Made by a program: the position numbers and the translations under genes. The notes below the pieces were generated by a model. That model was not told where the DNA came from, did not search any database, and saw only the letters and a program-made list of their open reading frames with translations. Below are positions 54,588-63,267 of a DNA stretch of 64,000 bases, piece after piece; within the stretch, counting starts at the first letter, position 1; every line of letters begins with the position of its first letter. Source of the DNA: Vibrio splendidus (GTDB lineage Bacteria > Pseudomonadota > Gammaproteobacteria > Enterobacterales > Vibrionaceae); contig NZ_CP031055.1 of assembly GCF_003345295.1 (NCBI RefSeq), forward strand, positions 3,162,001 through 3,226,000, read 5' to 3'.

Positions 54588-54755
54588 TTAAGCGGCTTTA
54601 ATTACTTTTGTTGCAGTCGGTGCTAATAAAGCAGTCTTCTGAACGAGAGTCATTGTAGGAGCCAATTTCTTAGCCGTTGGAGCAGCAACAAAGCCACTAC
54701 GACGACGCATCGCACTACGGTTGGTGTGCGAGAACCTGACAGCTGTTGGGCGCAT
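54588..54755 (-). CDS. Small basic protein, unrecognised
   Basis: 55 residues, ATG at 54755. It opens MRPTAVRFSHTNRSAMRRRS, has AAPTAKKLAPT in the middle and ends TKVIKAA. About 12 Lys/Arg and no acidic residue, so it is strongly basic. Support for a real gene: TTAGG upstream of the ATG, a strong terminator at the stop, and a hairpin leader at 54770-54806. No signal peptide or membrane helix. It could bind nucleic acid; that is a guess from charge alone. Confidence 0.6.
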   Translation of the reverse strand: MRPTAVRFSHTNRSAMRRRSGFVAAPTAKKLAPTMTLVQKTALLAPTATKVIKAA

Positions 54756-55038
54756 TAATTTACCTAACGGTCAGGCATATCCATTGCCAATCTAATGGCC
54801 TGACTTATCATGAGCTTCGCTTCAATTACTTGAAGAGTCACTCGTCTGGCTTTCGCCAATCCGAAAAATAAATCAGGATAATGATATGCATGCATATCAA
54901 GGCTTAGATTATCACTATCTAAGTTATCGATCGACGCCTGAGTGATAATTAAACGATATTAGAGCTAAAATAGTGTGAGCAGTATATTTGAGTTTGAACC
55001 TCTTTCAGGCTTAAGATGATGCTTTAAAGGAGGTGCAT
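54756..55038. promoter_or_regulatory. Divergent control region with palindromes
   Basis: Lies between the small basic-protein gene and the Spo0M-like gene. Contains a hairpin GTCAGG...CCTGAC with inner CCATT/AATGG (about 54770-54806) and a perfect 18-bp palindrome TGATATGCA/TGCATATCA at 54882-54899. Further right are CTTAGAT-N7-ATCTAAG at 54903-54923, and ATTATCACT (54908) mirrored by AGTGATAAT (54941). Confidence 0.55.
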
Positions 55039-55830
55039 ATGTCGTTCTTAAAGAAAACGTTAGCTAGTTTTGGTATTGGATCTGCCAAGGTGGATTCTGT
55101 ATTGCAACAGGAAGTGCTTTACCCAGGCAAGAAGGCGAGCATTATTGTGCATGTCTATGGTGGCGCTCAGCCACAAGAAATCGACAACATTGATCTCAAC
55201 TTGTGCTGTCGTTACGTCAAAGAAGTCACCATGAACTCGCAAAGGCAAGAGGGCGGTCATAAACGCCGAATGCATCAGACGTACTCGTTGGCTAAATGGA
55301 GCCTGCCGTATGCCTTTGTGATTCAGCCGGGAGAAACCCGTGACTTTGAATGTGAGTTTGATGTACCGCTGAATACACCAGTCACGATTGGTGATTCAAA
55401 GGTGTGGCTGGAAACCGGGTTGGACATTGCGATGGCAATTGACCCATCGGATAAAGACACCTTAACGGTTCGTCCTGATGCACTCCTCGATGGCATCTTT
55501 AACGAACTTGAAGCTCAAGGGCTACGCATTCGCCAAGTCGAGTGTGAGGCGGTGGAAGGTTTCGAGTTACCGTTTGTGCAAGAGTTCGAATTTGTTCCGA
55601 CGACTGGCCCTTATCATGGTCGCTGGCGTGAGCTTGAGGTTGTTGCTCATCGTGGTGAGACAGAACTTAAGTTGTGGTTTGAGATAGACCGCAATCGCGA
55701 TGGCGCAAAAGGCATGTTGGCGAGCTTGCTGGGAATTGGTCAACTACAGCGTCAATTGAGTGTCCCGCTTGATACCTCACCAGAAGACGCCGGTAAGATG
55801 GTGGTCGAGTATTTAGAAAGCGCATCTTAG
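55039..55830 (+). CDS. Spo0M-family (sporulation-control-like) protein
   Basis: 263 residues from the ATG at 55039, which has a perfect AAGGAGGT seven bases upstream. Opens SFLKKTLASFGIGSAKVDSVL, the Spo0M family start, with an arrestin-like beta-sandwich (YPGKKASIIVHVYGG; IQPGETRDFECEFDVPLNTPVT). Named after a Bacillus sporulation regulator, but it occurs widely in non-sporulating bacteria, where its role is unknown. Confidence 0.88.
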   Translation: MSFLKKTLASFGIGSAKVDSVLQQEVLYPGKKASIIVHVYGGAQPQEIDNIDLNLCCRYVKEVTMNSQRQEGGHKRRMHQTYSLAKWSLPYAFVIQPGETRDFECEFDVPLNTPVTIGDSKVWLETGLDIAMAIDPSDKDTLTVRPDALLDGIFNELEAQGLRIRQVECEAVEGFELPFVQEFEFVPTTGPYHGRWRELEVVAHRGETELKLWFEIDRNRDGAKGMLASLLGIGQLQRQLSVPLDTSPEDAGKMVVEYLESAS

Positions 55831-55869
55831 CTGAATCGCACATTTTATAAGTCATTTTGTCATAAAAAT

Positions 55870-55893
55870 TTAAGCTTACACGTGTAAGCTTAA
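55870..55893. promoter_or_regulatory. Perfect 24-bp palindrome upstream of trhA
   Basis: TTAAGCTTACAC followed directly by its reverse complement. It is directly followed by a possible extended -10 (TGTGTAATACT), so it would cover the -35 region of trhA. It resembles TetR-family sites such as that of the fatty-acid regulator FabR, predicted for E. coli yqfA. Confidence 0.65.
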
Positions 55894-55938
55894 TGTGTAA
55901 TACTGGGTCAATCGAACATTTACTCTAGTAGGATACTC

Positions 55939-56592
55939 ATGTCTGCATCATCAGCCAGCGAATACAGTGACATCGAAGAGCGCGCTAATGCGATAACCCA
56001 TGGTTTGGGCGTCGTACTTGGCGTAGTGGGCCTGATCCTGTTACTGATTCGTGCGTTTGATTACCAAGCTGACATGCTAACGGTTGCCAGTATGGCGGTG
56101 TATGGCAGCAGTATTATTCTGCTCTTTCTTGCTTCCACGTTGTACCACTCGATCACCACTGAGAAAACCAAGCGCTTACTCAAAACGCTCGATCACTGTG
56201 CGATTTATTTGCTGATTGCGGGCAGTTACACGCCGTTTCTTTTGGTGGGCTTAAGAACCCCATTAGCGATGGGCTTGATGGCGGTGATCTGGGGAATTGC
56301 GCTGGTGGGCATCATCATGAAGATTGCTTTCGTATACCGATTCAAGCGCTTATCGCTGTTCATTTACTTAGCGATGGGTTGGCTATCTTTGATTGTGGTT
56401 TATCAATTAGCGATGAACATCGATATAGGTGGTTTGGTGTTACTGGCGGTTGGCGGGGTGATTTACTCGCTGGGTGTGATTTTCTATGTGGCAAAACGCA
56501 TCCCTTATAACCATGCCATCTGGCACCTGTTTGTGTTGGCGGGCTGCGCTTGCCATTTCTTCGCTATCTACCTGTTTGTGACACCGGTTTAG
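55939..56592 (+). CDS. trhA: Membrane homeostasis protein TrhA (hemolysin III / PAQR family)
   Basis: 217 residues with seven hydrophobic helices. Family signatures are EERANAITHGLG, STLYHS and the C-terminal HAIWHLFVLAGCACHF, whose histidines are likely metal ligands. Acts in membrane fluidity and lipid homeostasis (YqfA in E. coli). AGTAGGA precedes the start. Its TAG stop overlaps the stop of the convergent DUF3157 gene. Confidence 0.92.
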   Translation: MSASSASEYSDIEERANAITHGLGVVLGVVGLILLLIRAFDYQADMLTVASMAVYGSSIILLFLASTLYHSITTEKTKRLLKTLDHCAIYLLIAGSYTPFLLVGLRTPLAMGLMAVIWGIALVGIIMKIAFVYRFKRLSLFIYLAMGWLSLIVVYQLAMNIDIGGLVLLAVGGVIYSLGVIFYVAKRIPYNHAIWHLFVLAGCACHFFAIYLFVTPV

Positions 56593-57155
56593 CGAGCCAG
56601 CACTTCAACGATTTCAGCTTTGATTTGATATTCTGGGTATTGATCAACAGCTAGGTTAAGCGACGTACCTTCGGCATCGGTTTTTGGTCGAAGGTAGGTA
56701 TCTGCCATACGCTTTATCGATTTCCAAACCGCTACTGTTTTCTCTTCTAATAACTCACCACTTGGTGAATATACACCTAACTTCAAAGACACTAAGATGA
56801 CAGCCTGCGTACCTTGGTTAGTAATAGCCGTAGGGATGATCAGCTCGCCGTCTTCATAGCGACTTGCACCTAGTACAACATCCACTCCTGATTGAGACAG
56901 CTGTAAGCTTGGCTTCTTGCTATCAACGATAATCGTCGTACCACGCACATTAGTCGCGATTGGGACAGCTACAACCGGCGCTGCTACAACAGGGACTACG
57001 ATTTCTGATGTTGTTGCCGTTTGTTTCTGTGCCACGTATTGCCACGTAAAGTCATCTTTTAGAAGTATCTGTTTACCATCTTGCAGAGTCACCATTTGGC
57101 CGGCGAATGCAGAGCTGCTAAGCAGTGCGCTTGCGATAAGTAGGTATGATTTCAT
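56589..57155 (-). CDS. DUF3157-like periplasmic protein
   Basis: 188 residues from the ATG at 57155 (AAGGA upstream); an earlier ATG at 57194 overlaps trkH. The signal peptide ends near residue 18 (SSSAFA-GQM). It then reads VTLQDGKQILLKDDFTWQYV, a segment rich in V, A and P, and a C-terminal beta domain. I assign it to DUF3157 from memory; function unknown. It lies 26 bases after trkH on the same strand, so they may be cotranscribed. Confidence 0.75.
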   Translation of the reverse strand: MKSYLLIASALLSSSAFAGQMVTLQDGKQILLKDDFTWQYVAQKQTATTSEIVVPVVAAPVVAVPIATNVRGTTIIVDSKKPSLQLSQSGVDVVLGASRYEDGELIIPTAITNQGTQAVILVSLKLGVYSPSGELLEEKTVAVWKSIKRMADTYLRPKTDAEGTSLNLAVDQYPEYQIKAEIVEVLAR

Positions 57156-57181
57156 CTGTGTTTCCTTAAATATTCGCGTAA

Positions 57182-58627
57182 TTAGCGTCGCCAAAAGGCA
57201 GGGAAAAATAGAACAATTAGCGTCAGTATCTCAAGTCGGCCCATCAACATACCTAAACTTAATAGCCATTTAGCAGCGTCTGGTAATGGAGCAAAGTTAC
57301 CCGTTGGACCGATCACGTTACCCATGCCTGGGCCCACGTTGGCAACGGCTGTGATAGCGCCAGATATACTGGTCACAGGATCAAGCCCCATCGCGCTCAA
57401 GCCGCCTGCAATTAAGATAATCGTGATAAAGAACATCAAACCAAATGCCACGAGTGAACGCACAATATCGTCATTCACAGGTCGCTGATTGTAGCGTTGA
57501 ACAAACACGCCCGATGGGTGAATTAGCTTCATCATTTGTTTGTGGAGCATGGTCATCGCGATCTGGAAACGGAATATTTTAATACCGCCAGAGGTTGAAC
57601 CCGAGCAAGCTCCCGCCATCATTAGGAATGCAAACAAGGTCGTTGGCAGTGCCCCCCACGCGGTGAAGTCTTCTAAGCCAAAACCGGTTGTGGTGACGAC
57701 TGATACGATGTTGAACATCGAAACACGCATCGCATCCATAACAGTGTAGCCATCTCTAACCACCAACCATGTTGATATTACGGCGCTGGTGACCAAGAAC
57801 AGGTATGTAAAACCTCTCACTTGCGCGTCTTTGTAGAGGATTGAGAGTTTTCGGCCTCGCAGTGCGCTAACAAACAGTAAGAACGGCAGTCCACCAAGGA
57901 ACATGAACAGTGTTCCCACCCAGTGAGCACTGTTGGAGAAGTGGTTCATCGATCCATCTGAGGTTGAGTAACCCCCCGTCGACAGTGTTGTGAACGCGTG
58001 ATTGATCGCGTCAAAGATACCCATGCCTGCAAACAAATAGCTAATGATGCATAAACCAGTCAGAACCAGATAAACCGCTACGATGTTCTTCGCGACGGTT
58101 TTTGCTCGTGGGCTGCTTTTATCTGACCAATCGGATGATTCGGTTTGGAACAGGCGCATACCACCAACGTTGAGCATTGGTAGAACTGCTACCGCCATCA
58201 CGATAAAGCCGATGCCGCCTAACCATTGCAGTATAGAACGCCACAACAGAATGCTTGGTGCCATGCTATCTAAGCCGCTTAATACGGTTGAGCCTGTCGT
58301 GGTGATACCTGACATGGTTTCGAAGTAGGCGTCAGTGAAGCTGATGTGGTTAATGAAGACAAATGGCAGGGCGGCAAAGGCGCTGGCAATTGTCCAAACC
58401 AAAGAGGTGATAAGGAACATGTCCCGCACCCCAAGTCGGAACTTAGCGGAGCGGCCCAAGCTCAAGCAGATGAACGCCACAATGTGCGTGATCACTACTG
58501 ATTGACCAAACTCGAGGAAGCCACCGGTGCCAGTAAAAAAGGCAACCAATGTGGGGATGTACATGAAAAGGGCGAGTTTTGATAACACTAACCCTATCAC
58601 TAATAATATCGGACGAAAGTTGACCAT
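57182..58627 (-). CDS. trkH: Trk potassium uptake protein TrkH
   Basis: 481 residues, the TrkH/TrkG length (E. coli 483). Four M1-P-M2 repeats with selectivity loops: MSGITTTGSTVL, FTTLSTGGYSTSD, NIVSVVTTTGFGLED and ITAVANVGPGMGN. It forms the K+-conducting dimer gated by TrkA, encoded 96 bases upstream. Confidence 0.96.
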   Translation of the reverse strand: MVNFRPILLVIGLVLSKLALFMYIPTLVAFFTGTGGFLEFGQSVVITHIVAFICLSLGRSAKFRLGVRDMFLITSLVWTIASAFAALPFVFINHISFTDAYFETMSGITTTGSTVLSGLDSMAPSILLWRSILQWLGGIGFIVMAVAVLPMLNVGGMRLFQTESSDWSDKSSPRAKTVAKNIVAVYLVLTGLCIISYLFAGMGIFDAINHAFTTLSTGGYSTSDGSMNHFSNSAHWVGTLFMFLGGLPFLLFVSALRGRKLSILYKDAQVRGFTYLFLVTSAVISTWLVVRDGYTVMDAMRVSMFNIVSVVTTTGFGLEDFTAWGALPTTLFAFLMMAGACSGSTSGGIKIFRFQIAMTMLHKQMMKLIHPSGVFVQRYNQRPVNDDIVRSLVAFGLMFFITIILIAGGLSAMGLDPVTSISGAITAVANVGPGMGNVIGPTGNFAPLPDAAKWLLSLGMLMGRLEILTLIVLFFPAFWRR

Positions 58628-58723
58628 AGCTTAATAGACCATAGCTTTAATTGATTACAGCTTTGTGCCGGAGCGTCCTTCTCACAAAAAGAAAGTTGCG
58701 AGAAGAAGCTTACGAGAACAAGG

Positions 58724-60100
58724 CTATAAGAAGAACGGGCTCGGTTGGAATAGAGACTCAACATCAGGTACGTATTTCTTGTCCACTAGGAACATCACTA
58801 CGTGGTCATCTTGTTCGATTACGGTTCTATCGTGCGCGATAAGTACTTCTTCTCCGCGAACAATTGCACCAATGGTGGTGCCCGGTGGCAGTTTGATGTC
58901 GCCAATCGCTCGGCCAACAACCTTAGAGGTGGTTTCGTCACCGTGAGCAATCGCTTCGATCGCCTCTGCAGCGCCGCGACGTAGAGATGATACGTTTACG
59001 ATATCAGCACGACGAACGTGAGTAAGCAGAGCAGAAATGGTCGCTTGCTGTGGAGAGATCGCAATATCAATCACGCCACCTTGAACAAGGTCGACATAAG
59101 CGCCACGCTGAATCAGCACCATTACCTTCTTGGCACCCATTCGCTTCGCCAGCATCGCTGACATGATGTTGGTTTCATCTTCGTTGGTTAGAGCGATGAA
59201 CACATCAACTTGATCAATGTTCTCTTCGGTTAGCAGCTCTTGGTCGGCTGCATCGCCACAGAATACGATGGTGTTTTCTAATTCTTCAGATAGCTTCTCG
59301 GCGCGAGTGTAGCTGCGCTCGATAAGCTTGATGCTGTAGCTCTGCTCAAGGCGTTTTGCCAAGCTTGCACCAATGTTACCACCGCCAACAATCATGATGC
59401 GGCGGTACGGCTTCTCTAGGCGTTGCAGTTCACTCATTACTGAGCGGATATGGTTACTCGCTGCCACAAAGAAAACCTCATCATCGGCTTCAATGATGGT
59501 CGTGCCTTGTGGGCGAATTGGGCGACCTTGACGGAAGATAGCCGCAACACGAGTATCGATGTGTGGCATGTGCTCACGCAAAGCAGACAGTGCGTTACCA
59601 ACCAATGGGCCGCCGTAATAAGCTTTTACTGCTACTAGGCTAACTTTCTGTTCAGCAAAACTCACAACCTGCAGTGCACCTGGGTATTGAATCAGGCGCT
59701 CGATGTAGCTGGTGACGAGTTCTTCTGGGGCAATTAAATGATCAACCGGAATCGCCCCTGATTTGAAGAGTGCTTCTTTCTCTTCTAAATACTGTGGAGA
59801 GCGGATTCGGGCAATTCGGTTTGGCGTATTAAACAGAGAGAAGGCAACCTGACATGCGGCCATGTTGGTTTCATCCATGTTGGTTACGGCAACCAACATG
59901 TCGGCATCTTGCGCGCCCGCTTCACGTAGTGTGTTCGGGTGGCTGGCATAACCGTTTACAACCCTAAGGTCGTATTTGTCCTGAAGTTCACGAAGTCGGT
60001 CGGCATTACGGTCGACGATCGTGATGTCATTGTTTTCACCCACTAGGTTTTCAGCAAGGGTACCGCCAACTTGTCCAGCACCTAGAATAATGATCTTCAT
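58724..60100 (-). CDS. trkA: Trk system regulatory protein TrkA
   Basis: 458 residues (E. coli 458). Two RCK halves, each with a Rossmann motif: IILGAGQVGGTLAENL at the N-terminus and IMIVGGGNIGASLAKRL near residue 233. It binds NAD(H) and nucleotides and controls K+ flow through TrkH. Upstream is rsmB, with a strong hairpin between. Confidence 0.96.
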   Translation of the reverse strand: MKIIILGAGQVGGTLAENLVGENNDITIVDRNADRLRELQDKYDLRVVNGYASHPNTLREAGAQDADMLVAVTNMDETNMAACQVAFSLFNTPNRIARIRSPQYLEEKEALFKSGAIPVDHLIAPEELVTSYIERLIQYPGALQVVSFAEQKVSLVAVKAYYGGPLVGNALSALREHMPHIDTRVAAIFRQGRPIRPQGTTIIEADDEVFFVAASNHIRSVMSELQRLEKPYRRIMIVGGGNIGASLAKRLEQSYSIKLIERSYTRAEKLSEELENTIVFCGDAADQELLTEENIDQVDVFIALTNEDETNIMSAMLAKRMGAKKVMVLIQRGAYVDLVQGGVIDIAISPQQATISALLTHVRRADIVNVSSLRRGAAEAIEAIAHGDETTSKVVGRAIGDIKLPPGTTIGAIVRGEEVLIAHDRTVIEQDDHVVMFLVDKKYVPDVESLFQPSPFFL

Positions 60101-60170
60101 AGCCTTTCTCTTATTTTTTGCCGTTGTAATTCTAGTGATCTCTTTTCGCTTTGATAATGCACTAGAAAGA

Positions 60171-60205
60171 AACAGCGGCTAAGAAATAAATTCTTAGCCG
60201 CTGTT
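60171..60205 (-). terminator. Hairpin after rsmB
   Basis: A perfect 15-bp stem AACAGCGGCTAAGAA with its complement around ATAAA. On the minus strand it is followed by TCTTTC, a modest T tail. It lies between rsmB and trkA. Confidence 0.75.
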
Positions 60206-60210
60206 AGTTG

Positions 60211-61491
60211 TTATGCCTGTTTTACTAGAACTGCGTAGTAGAAGCCATCCATATCTTCTTCACCAGGTAGTATTTGACGACCCGGTTTTTCGATATCAGA
60301 CCCAACCAGCGTTGCGTTCTCGGTACGCTCTAAGAATGCTTTCACTTGCAGCACGTTTTCTTGCGGCGTGATAGAACATGTCGCATAAACCATGGTGCCG
60401 CCTTCTTTTAGCTGGCGCCACATTGCATCCAAGATCTCGCTTTGCAGCTCTGCTAGTGCATCAATATCAGAGGCACGGCGTAGCCACTTAATGTCAGGGT
60501 GACGGCGAATTACACCGGTCGCTGAACACGGAGCATCAAGTAGGATGCGGTCAAACTGACTGCCTGTCCACCACTCTTCAGGGTAGCGAGCATCACCACA
60601 GATTACGTCGGCACGTAGTTGTAGGCGTTCAAGGTTATCGTAAACGCGGTCTAGGCGCTTAATATCGCTGTCGATTGCAACCACTTCAGTGTCTTGAGTA
60701 TGTTCAAGAATGTGTGCAGTTTTACCACCAGGTGCTGCGCAGCAATCTAGGATTAGCTCACCATCTTTTGGTGTTAGGAAATCAACGGAAAGCTGAGCTG
60801 CAGCATCTTGCACAGATACCCAGCCTCGGTCGAAACCAGGAAGCAAAGTAACGTCACAAGGTGAGGCTAATTTTATGGCATCAGCGGCTTCAGGGTGCAG
60901 TGTGTATTCAATGTTTTCGTTTTTAAGCAGTTCAACATACTCGTCACGAGTGTGGTGTTGGCGATTTACACGCAGCCACATTGGTGCCTTGTTATTGTTT
61001 GCTTCAACTAATTGCTCCCACTGATCTGGGTAGCTCTCTTGAAGCATTTTTAGAATCCAGCTTGGATGGCTGTATTTGCCAGCATTGTGGCTAACGGCTT
61101 TCTCGTCTAGTTCTTCTTGATCGCGCAGATAGCTGCGAAGTACGGCATTGATCAAACCACTGAGGCTTGGGCCACGCAGTGTTTTGGTTGCTTCAACTGT
61201 TTCAGCAACGGCGGCATGCGAAGGAATTCGCATAAAGCCCAACTGATAAATGCCTACTAAGATCAGGTGATGGAAGACGCGCTTTTTACCTTTAAGCGAG
61301 TTTTCCATCAGTTCGTTAGCGATTGACTCTAAGCGAGGCAGGTAACGAAGTGCGCCGTAGCAAATCTCTTGCAGTAGAGCATGGTCTCGCGGACGGATCG
61401 TTTTTTGAGCCGCAGGGAGAGCGTGTGAAAGAGAGTGGCCTTTATCGACAACTTGGAATAGGACATTTGCAGCAGCAGCGCGAACATTCAT
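60211..61491 (-). CDS. rsmB: 16S rRNA m5C967 methyltransferase RsmB
   Basis: 426 residues from the ATG at 61491 (MNVRAAAANVLFQVV); an ATG at 61521 adds ten unconserved residues, and neither start has a clear ribosome site. N-terminal NusB-like RNA-binding domain, then a SAM domain with CCAAPGGKTAHI, DAPCSATGVIRRHPDIKW and catalytic ATCSI. It methylates C967 of 16S rRNA. Follows fmt. Confidence 0.94.
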   Translation of the reverse strand: MNVRAAAANVLFQVVDKGHSLSHALPAAQKTIRPRDHALLQEICYGALRYLPRLESIANELMENSLKGKKRVFHHLILVGIYQLGFMRIPSHAAVAETVEATKTLRGPSLSGLINAVLRSYLRDQEELDEKAVSHNAGKYSHPSWILKMLQESYPDQWEQLVEANNNKAPMWLRVNRQHHTRDEYVELLKNENIEYTLHPEAADAIKLASPCDVTLLPGFDRGWVSVQDAAAQLSVDFLTPKDGELILDCCAAPGGKTAHILEHTQDTEVVAIDSDIKRLDRVYDNLERLQLRADVICGDARYPEEWWTGSQFDRILLDAPCSATGVIRRHPDIKWLRRASDIDALAELQSEILDAMWRQLKEGGTMVYATCSITPQENVLQVKAFLERTENATLVGSDIEKPGRQILPGEEDMDGFYYAVLVKQA

Positions 61492-61610
61492 GAGGGGTAC
61501 CGAATATTTATTTGAATACATGAGGACATCTCTGCCCTCGTAAAGGTTTTCTAAACTGTGTTTTTACAAGCTACACATTTTTAAGTGCATATTGAGTAGC
61601 TTTAAAGCGG

Positions 61611-62576
61611 TTAAGAAAGTTGAGTACCAACTTCAAACCAGCTTGCACGTGAGTTCAATATGTCTTGAACTGACATGGCTTTTTTGCCTGGAACTTGCAG
61701 TTGCTCCAAAACCAGTACTTTGTCGCCAGTCGCAACATAGATACCCGTTTTATCTGCTTTGATGATTGAGCCAGCTGGCGCAGATGTTGATTCTTGATCA
61801 ACACGTGTCTGCCAAACTTTAATGCTTTTTTCATCATTAGAGCTGCTATCAGTAATCGCAAAGTGACTCATTGGCCATGGGTTGAAAGCGCGCACACAAC
61901 GTTCGATGTGTTCTGCACTGTCATTCCAGTCAATCTTCGCTTCTTCTTTGCTCAGCTTCTTCGCGTAGTTAGCAAGTTCGTCGTCTTGCTTCTCAGCAAC
62001 GGCTTTACCAGAAGCGATGTCAGCTAAACACTCAACAAGCGCATCAGGACCAAGGCCTGCCAACTTCTCGTACATTGACGCGCTGGTGTCTGTTGCTTCG
62101 ATTGGTAGCGTCGCGATACTTAACATATCACCGGTATCTAGGCCGATATCCATCTGCATGATCGTTACGCCTGTCTCTTTATCGCCCGCCCAGATAGAGC
62201 GTTGGATCGGAGCAGCACCACGCCAGCGCGGTAGGATAGAACCATGCACGTTGATACAACCCAAGCGAGGCGTATCTAATACAGCTTGTGGAAGAAGCAA
62301 GCCGTAAGCGACAACAACCATGATGTCAGCATTCAAATCTGCTAGCTCTTGCTTAGCTTCATCTGACTTGAAGTTTTCTGGTTGGTAAACCGGAATATTG
62401 TTTTCAAGTGCGATGTTTTTTACTGGGCTCGCAGTCAGTTTTTTACCGCGGCCTGCTGGACGATCTGGCTGTGTGTAAACAGCAATAACTTCATGCTCCG
62501 AAGACAACAACGCCGCCAAATGACGGGCGGCGAAATCCGGAGTACCTGCGAAGACAATTCTTAAAGATTGACTCAA
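61611..62576 (-). CDS. fmt: Methionyl-tRNA formyltransferase
   Basis: 321 residues. N-terminal FAGTPDFAARHL, formyl-THF site with NVHGSILPRWRGAAPIQRSI, and MDIGLDTGDM. The C-terminal OB-like domain binds tRNA. It formylates initiator Met-tRNA. Thirty-eight bases separate it from def upstream, the usual def-fmt pair. Confidence 0.97.
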   Translation of the reverse strand: MSQSLRIVFAGTPDFAARHLAALLSSEHEVIAVYTQPDRPAGRGKKLTASPVKNIALENNIPVYQPENFKSDEAKQELADLNADIMVVVAYGLLLPQAVLDTPRLGCINVHGSILPRWRGAAPIQRSIWAGDKETGVTIMQMDIGLDTGDMLSIATLPIEATDTSASMYEKLAGLGPDALVECLADIASGKAVAEKQDDELANYAKKLSKEEAKIDWNDSAEHIERCVRAFNPWPMSHFAITDSSSNDEKSIKVWQTRVDQESTSAPAGSIIKADKTGIYVATGDKVLVLEQLQVPGKKAMSVQDILNSRASWFEVGTQLS

Positions 62577-62614
62577 GGTAGACTTCCTTCTTAATTTAGT
62601 AATAGCAGCGGTTA

Positions 62615-63127
62615 TTAACCTTGTTTCTCGTTGAAACGTTTAATCTTCGCTAGCTTATCTTGAATACGTTTGCGCTTTAGTGGCGATAGGTAATCAACAA
62701 ACAACTTGCCTTCTAGGTGGTCAAGTTCGTGCTGAACACAGATAGCCAGAAGGTCGTCAGCGTCGAATGTGAATTCGTTGCCTTCACGGTCTAATGCTTT
62801 AACCGTTACTTCTGCAGCGCGAGGGACTAGAGCTCGAGCGCCTGGTACAGATAGACAGCCTTCTTCGATACCATCTTCGCCACGTTTGTCGGTAATTTCA
62901 GGGTTGATCAGAACCATAGGCTCGTCACGTGTTTCTGAAATATCGATAACAACGATGCGCTGGTGGAAATCTACTTGCGTTGCAGCAAGGCCGATACCTT
63001 CTTCGTCGTACATGGTTTCAATCATGTCATCAACGAACTTTTGAATCTCTGGGGTAACTTCTTTTACCGGTTTCGCCACGGTACGTAGACGATCATCTGG
63101 TAATGTTAATACTTGTAATACAGACAT
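62615..63127 (-). CDS. def: Peptide deformylase
   Basis: 170 residues from the ATG at 63127 (MSVLQVLTLPDDRLR), matching E. coli (169); longer upstream starts add unconserved sequence. The three motifs are all present: GIGLAATQ, EGCLSVPG (metal Cys) and QHELDHLEG (two His and the catalytic Glu). It removes the N-formyl group from new proteins. Confidence 0.97.
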   Translation of the reverse strand: MSVLQVLTLPDDRLRTVAKPVKEVTPEIQKFVDDMIETMYDEEGIGLAATQVDFHQRIVVIDISETRDEPMVLINPEITDKRGEDGIEEGCLSVPGARALVPRAAEVTVKALDREGNEFTFDADDLLAICVQHELDHLEGKLFVDYLSPLKRKRIQDKLAKIKRFNEKQG

Positions 63128-63267
63128 ATACACTCGAAATATTGAACTGTGCCGAAACAGCTTAAACCTTGTTGGCTCAATTCTAGACATTTTAGAGGTC
63201 AAATGACAGCATCCTGAAGTTAATTCTCTAATCAGATGTCATATATTCAGACCAAGGAACCTAGGTC

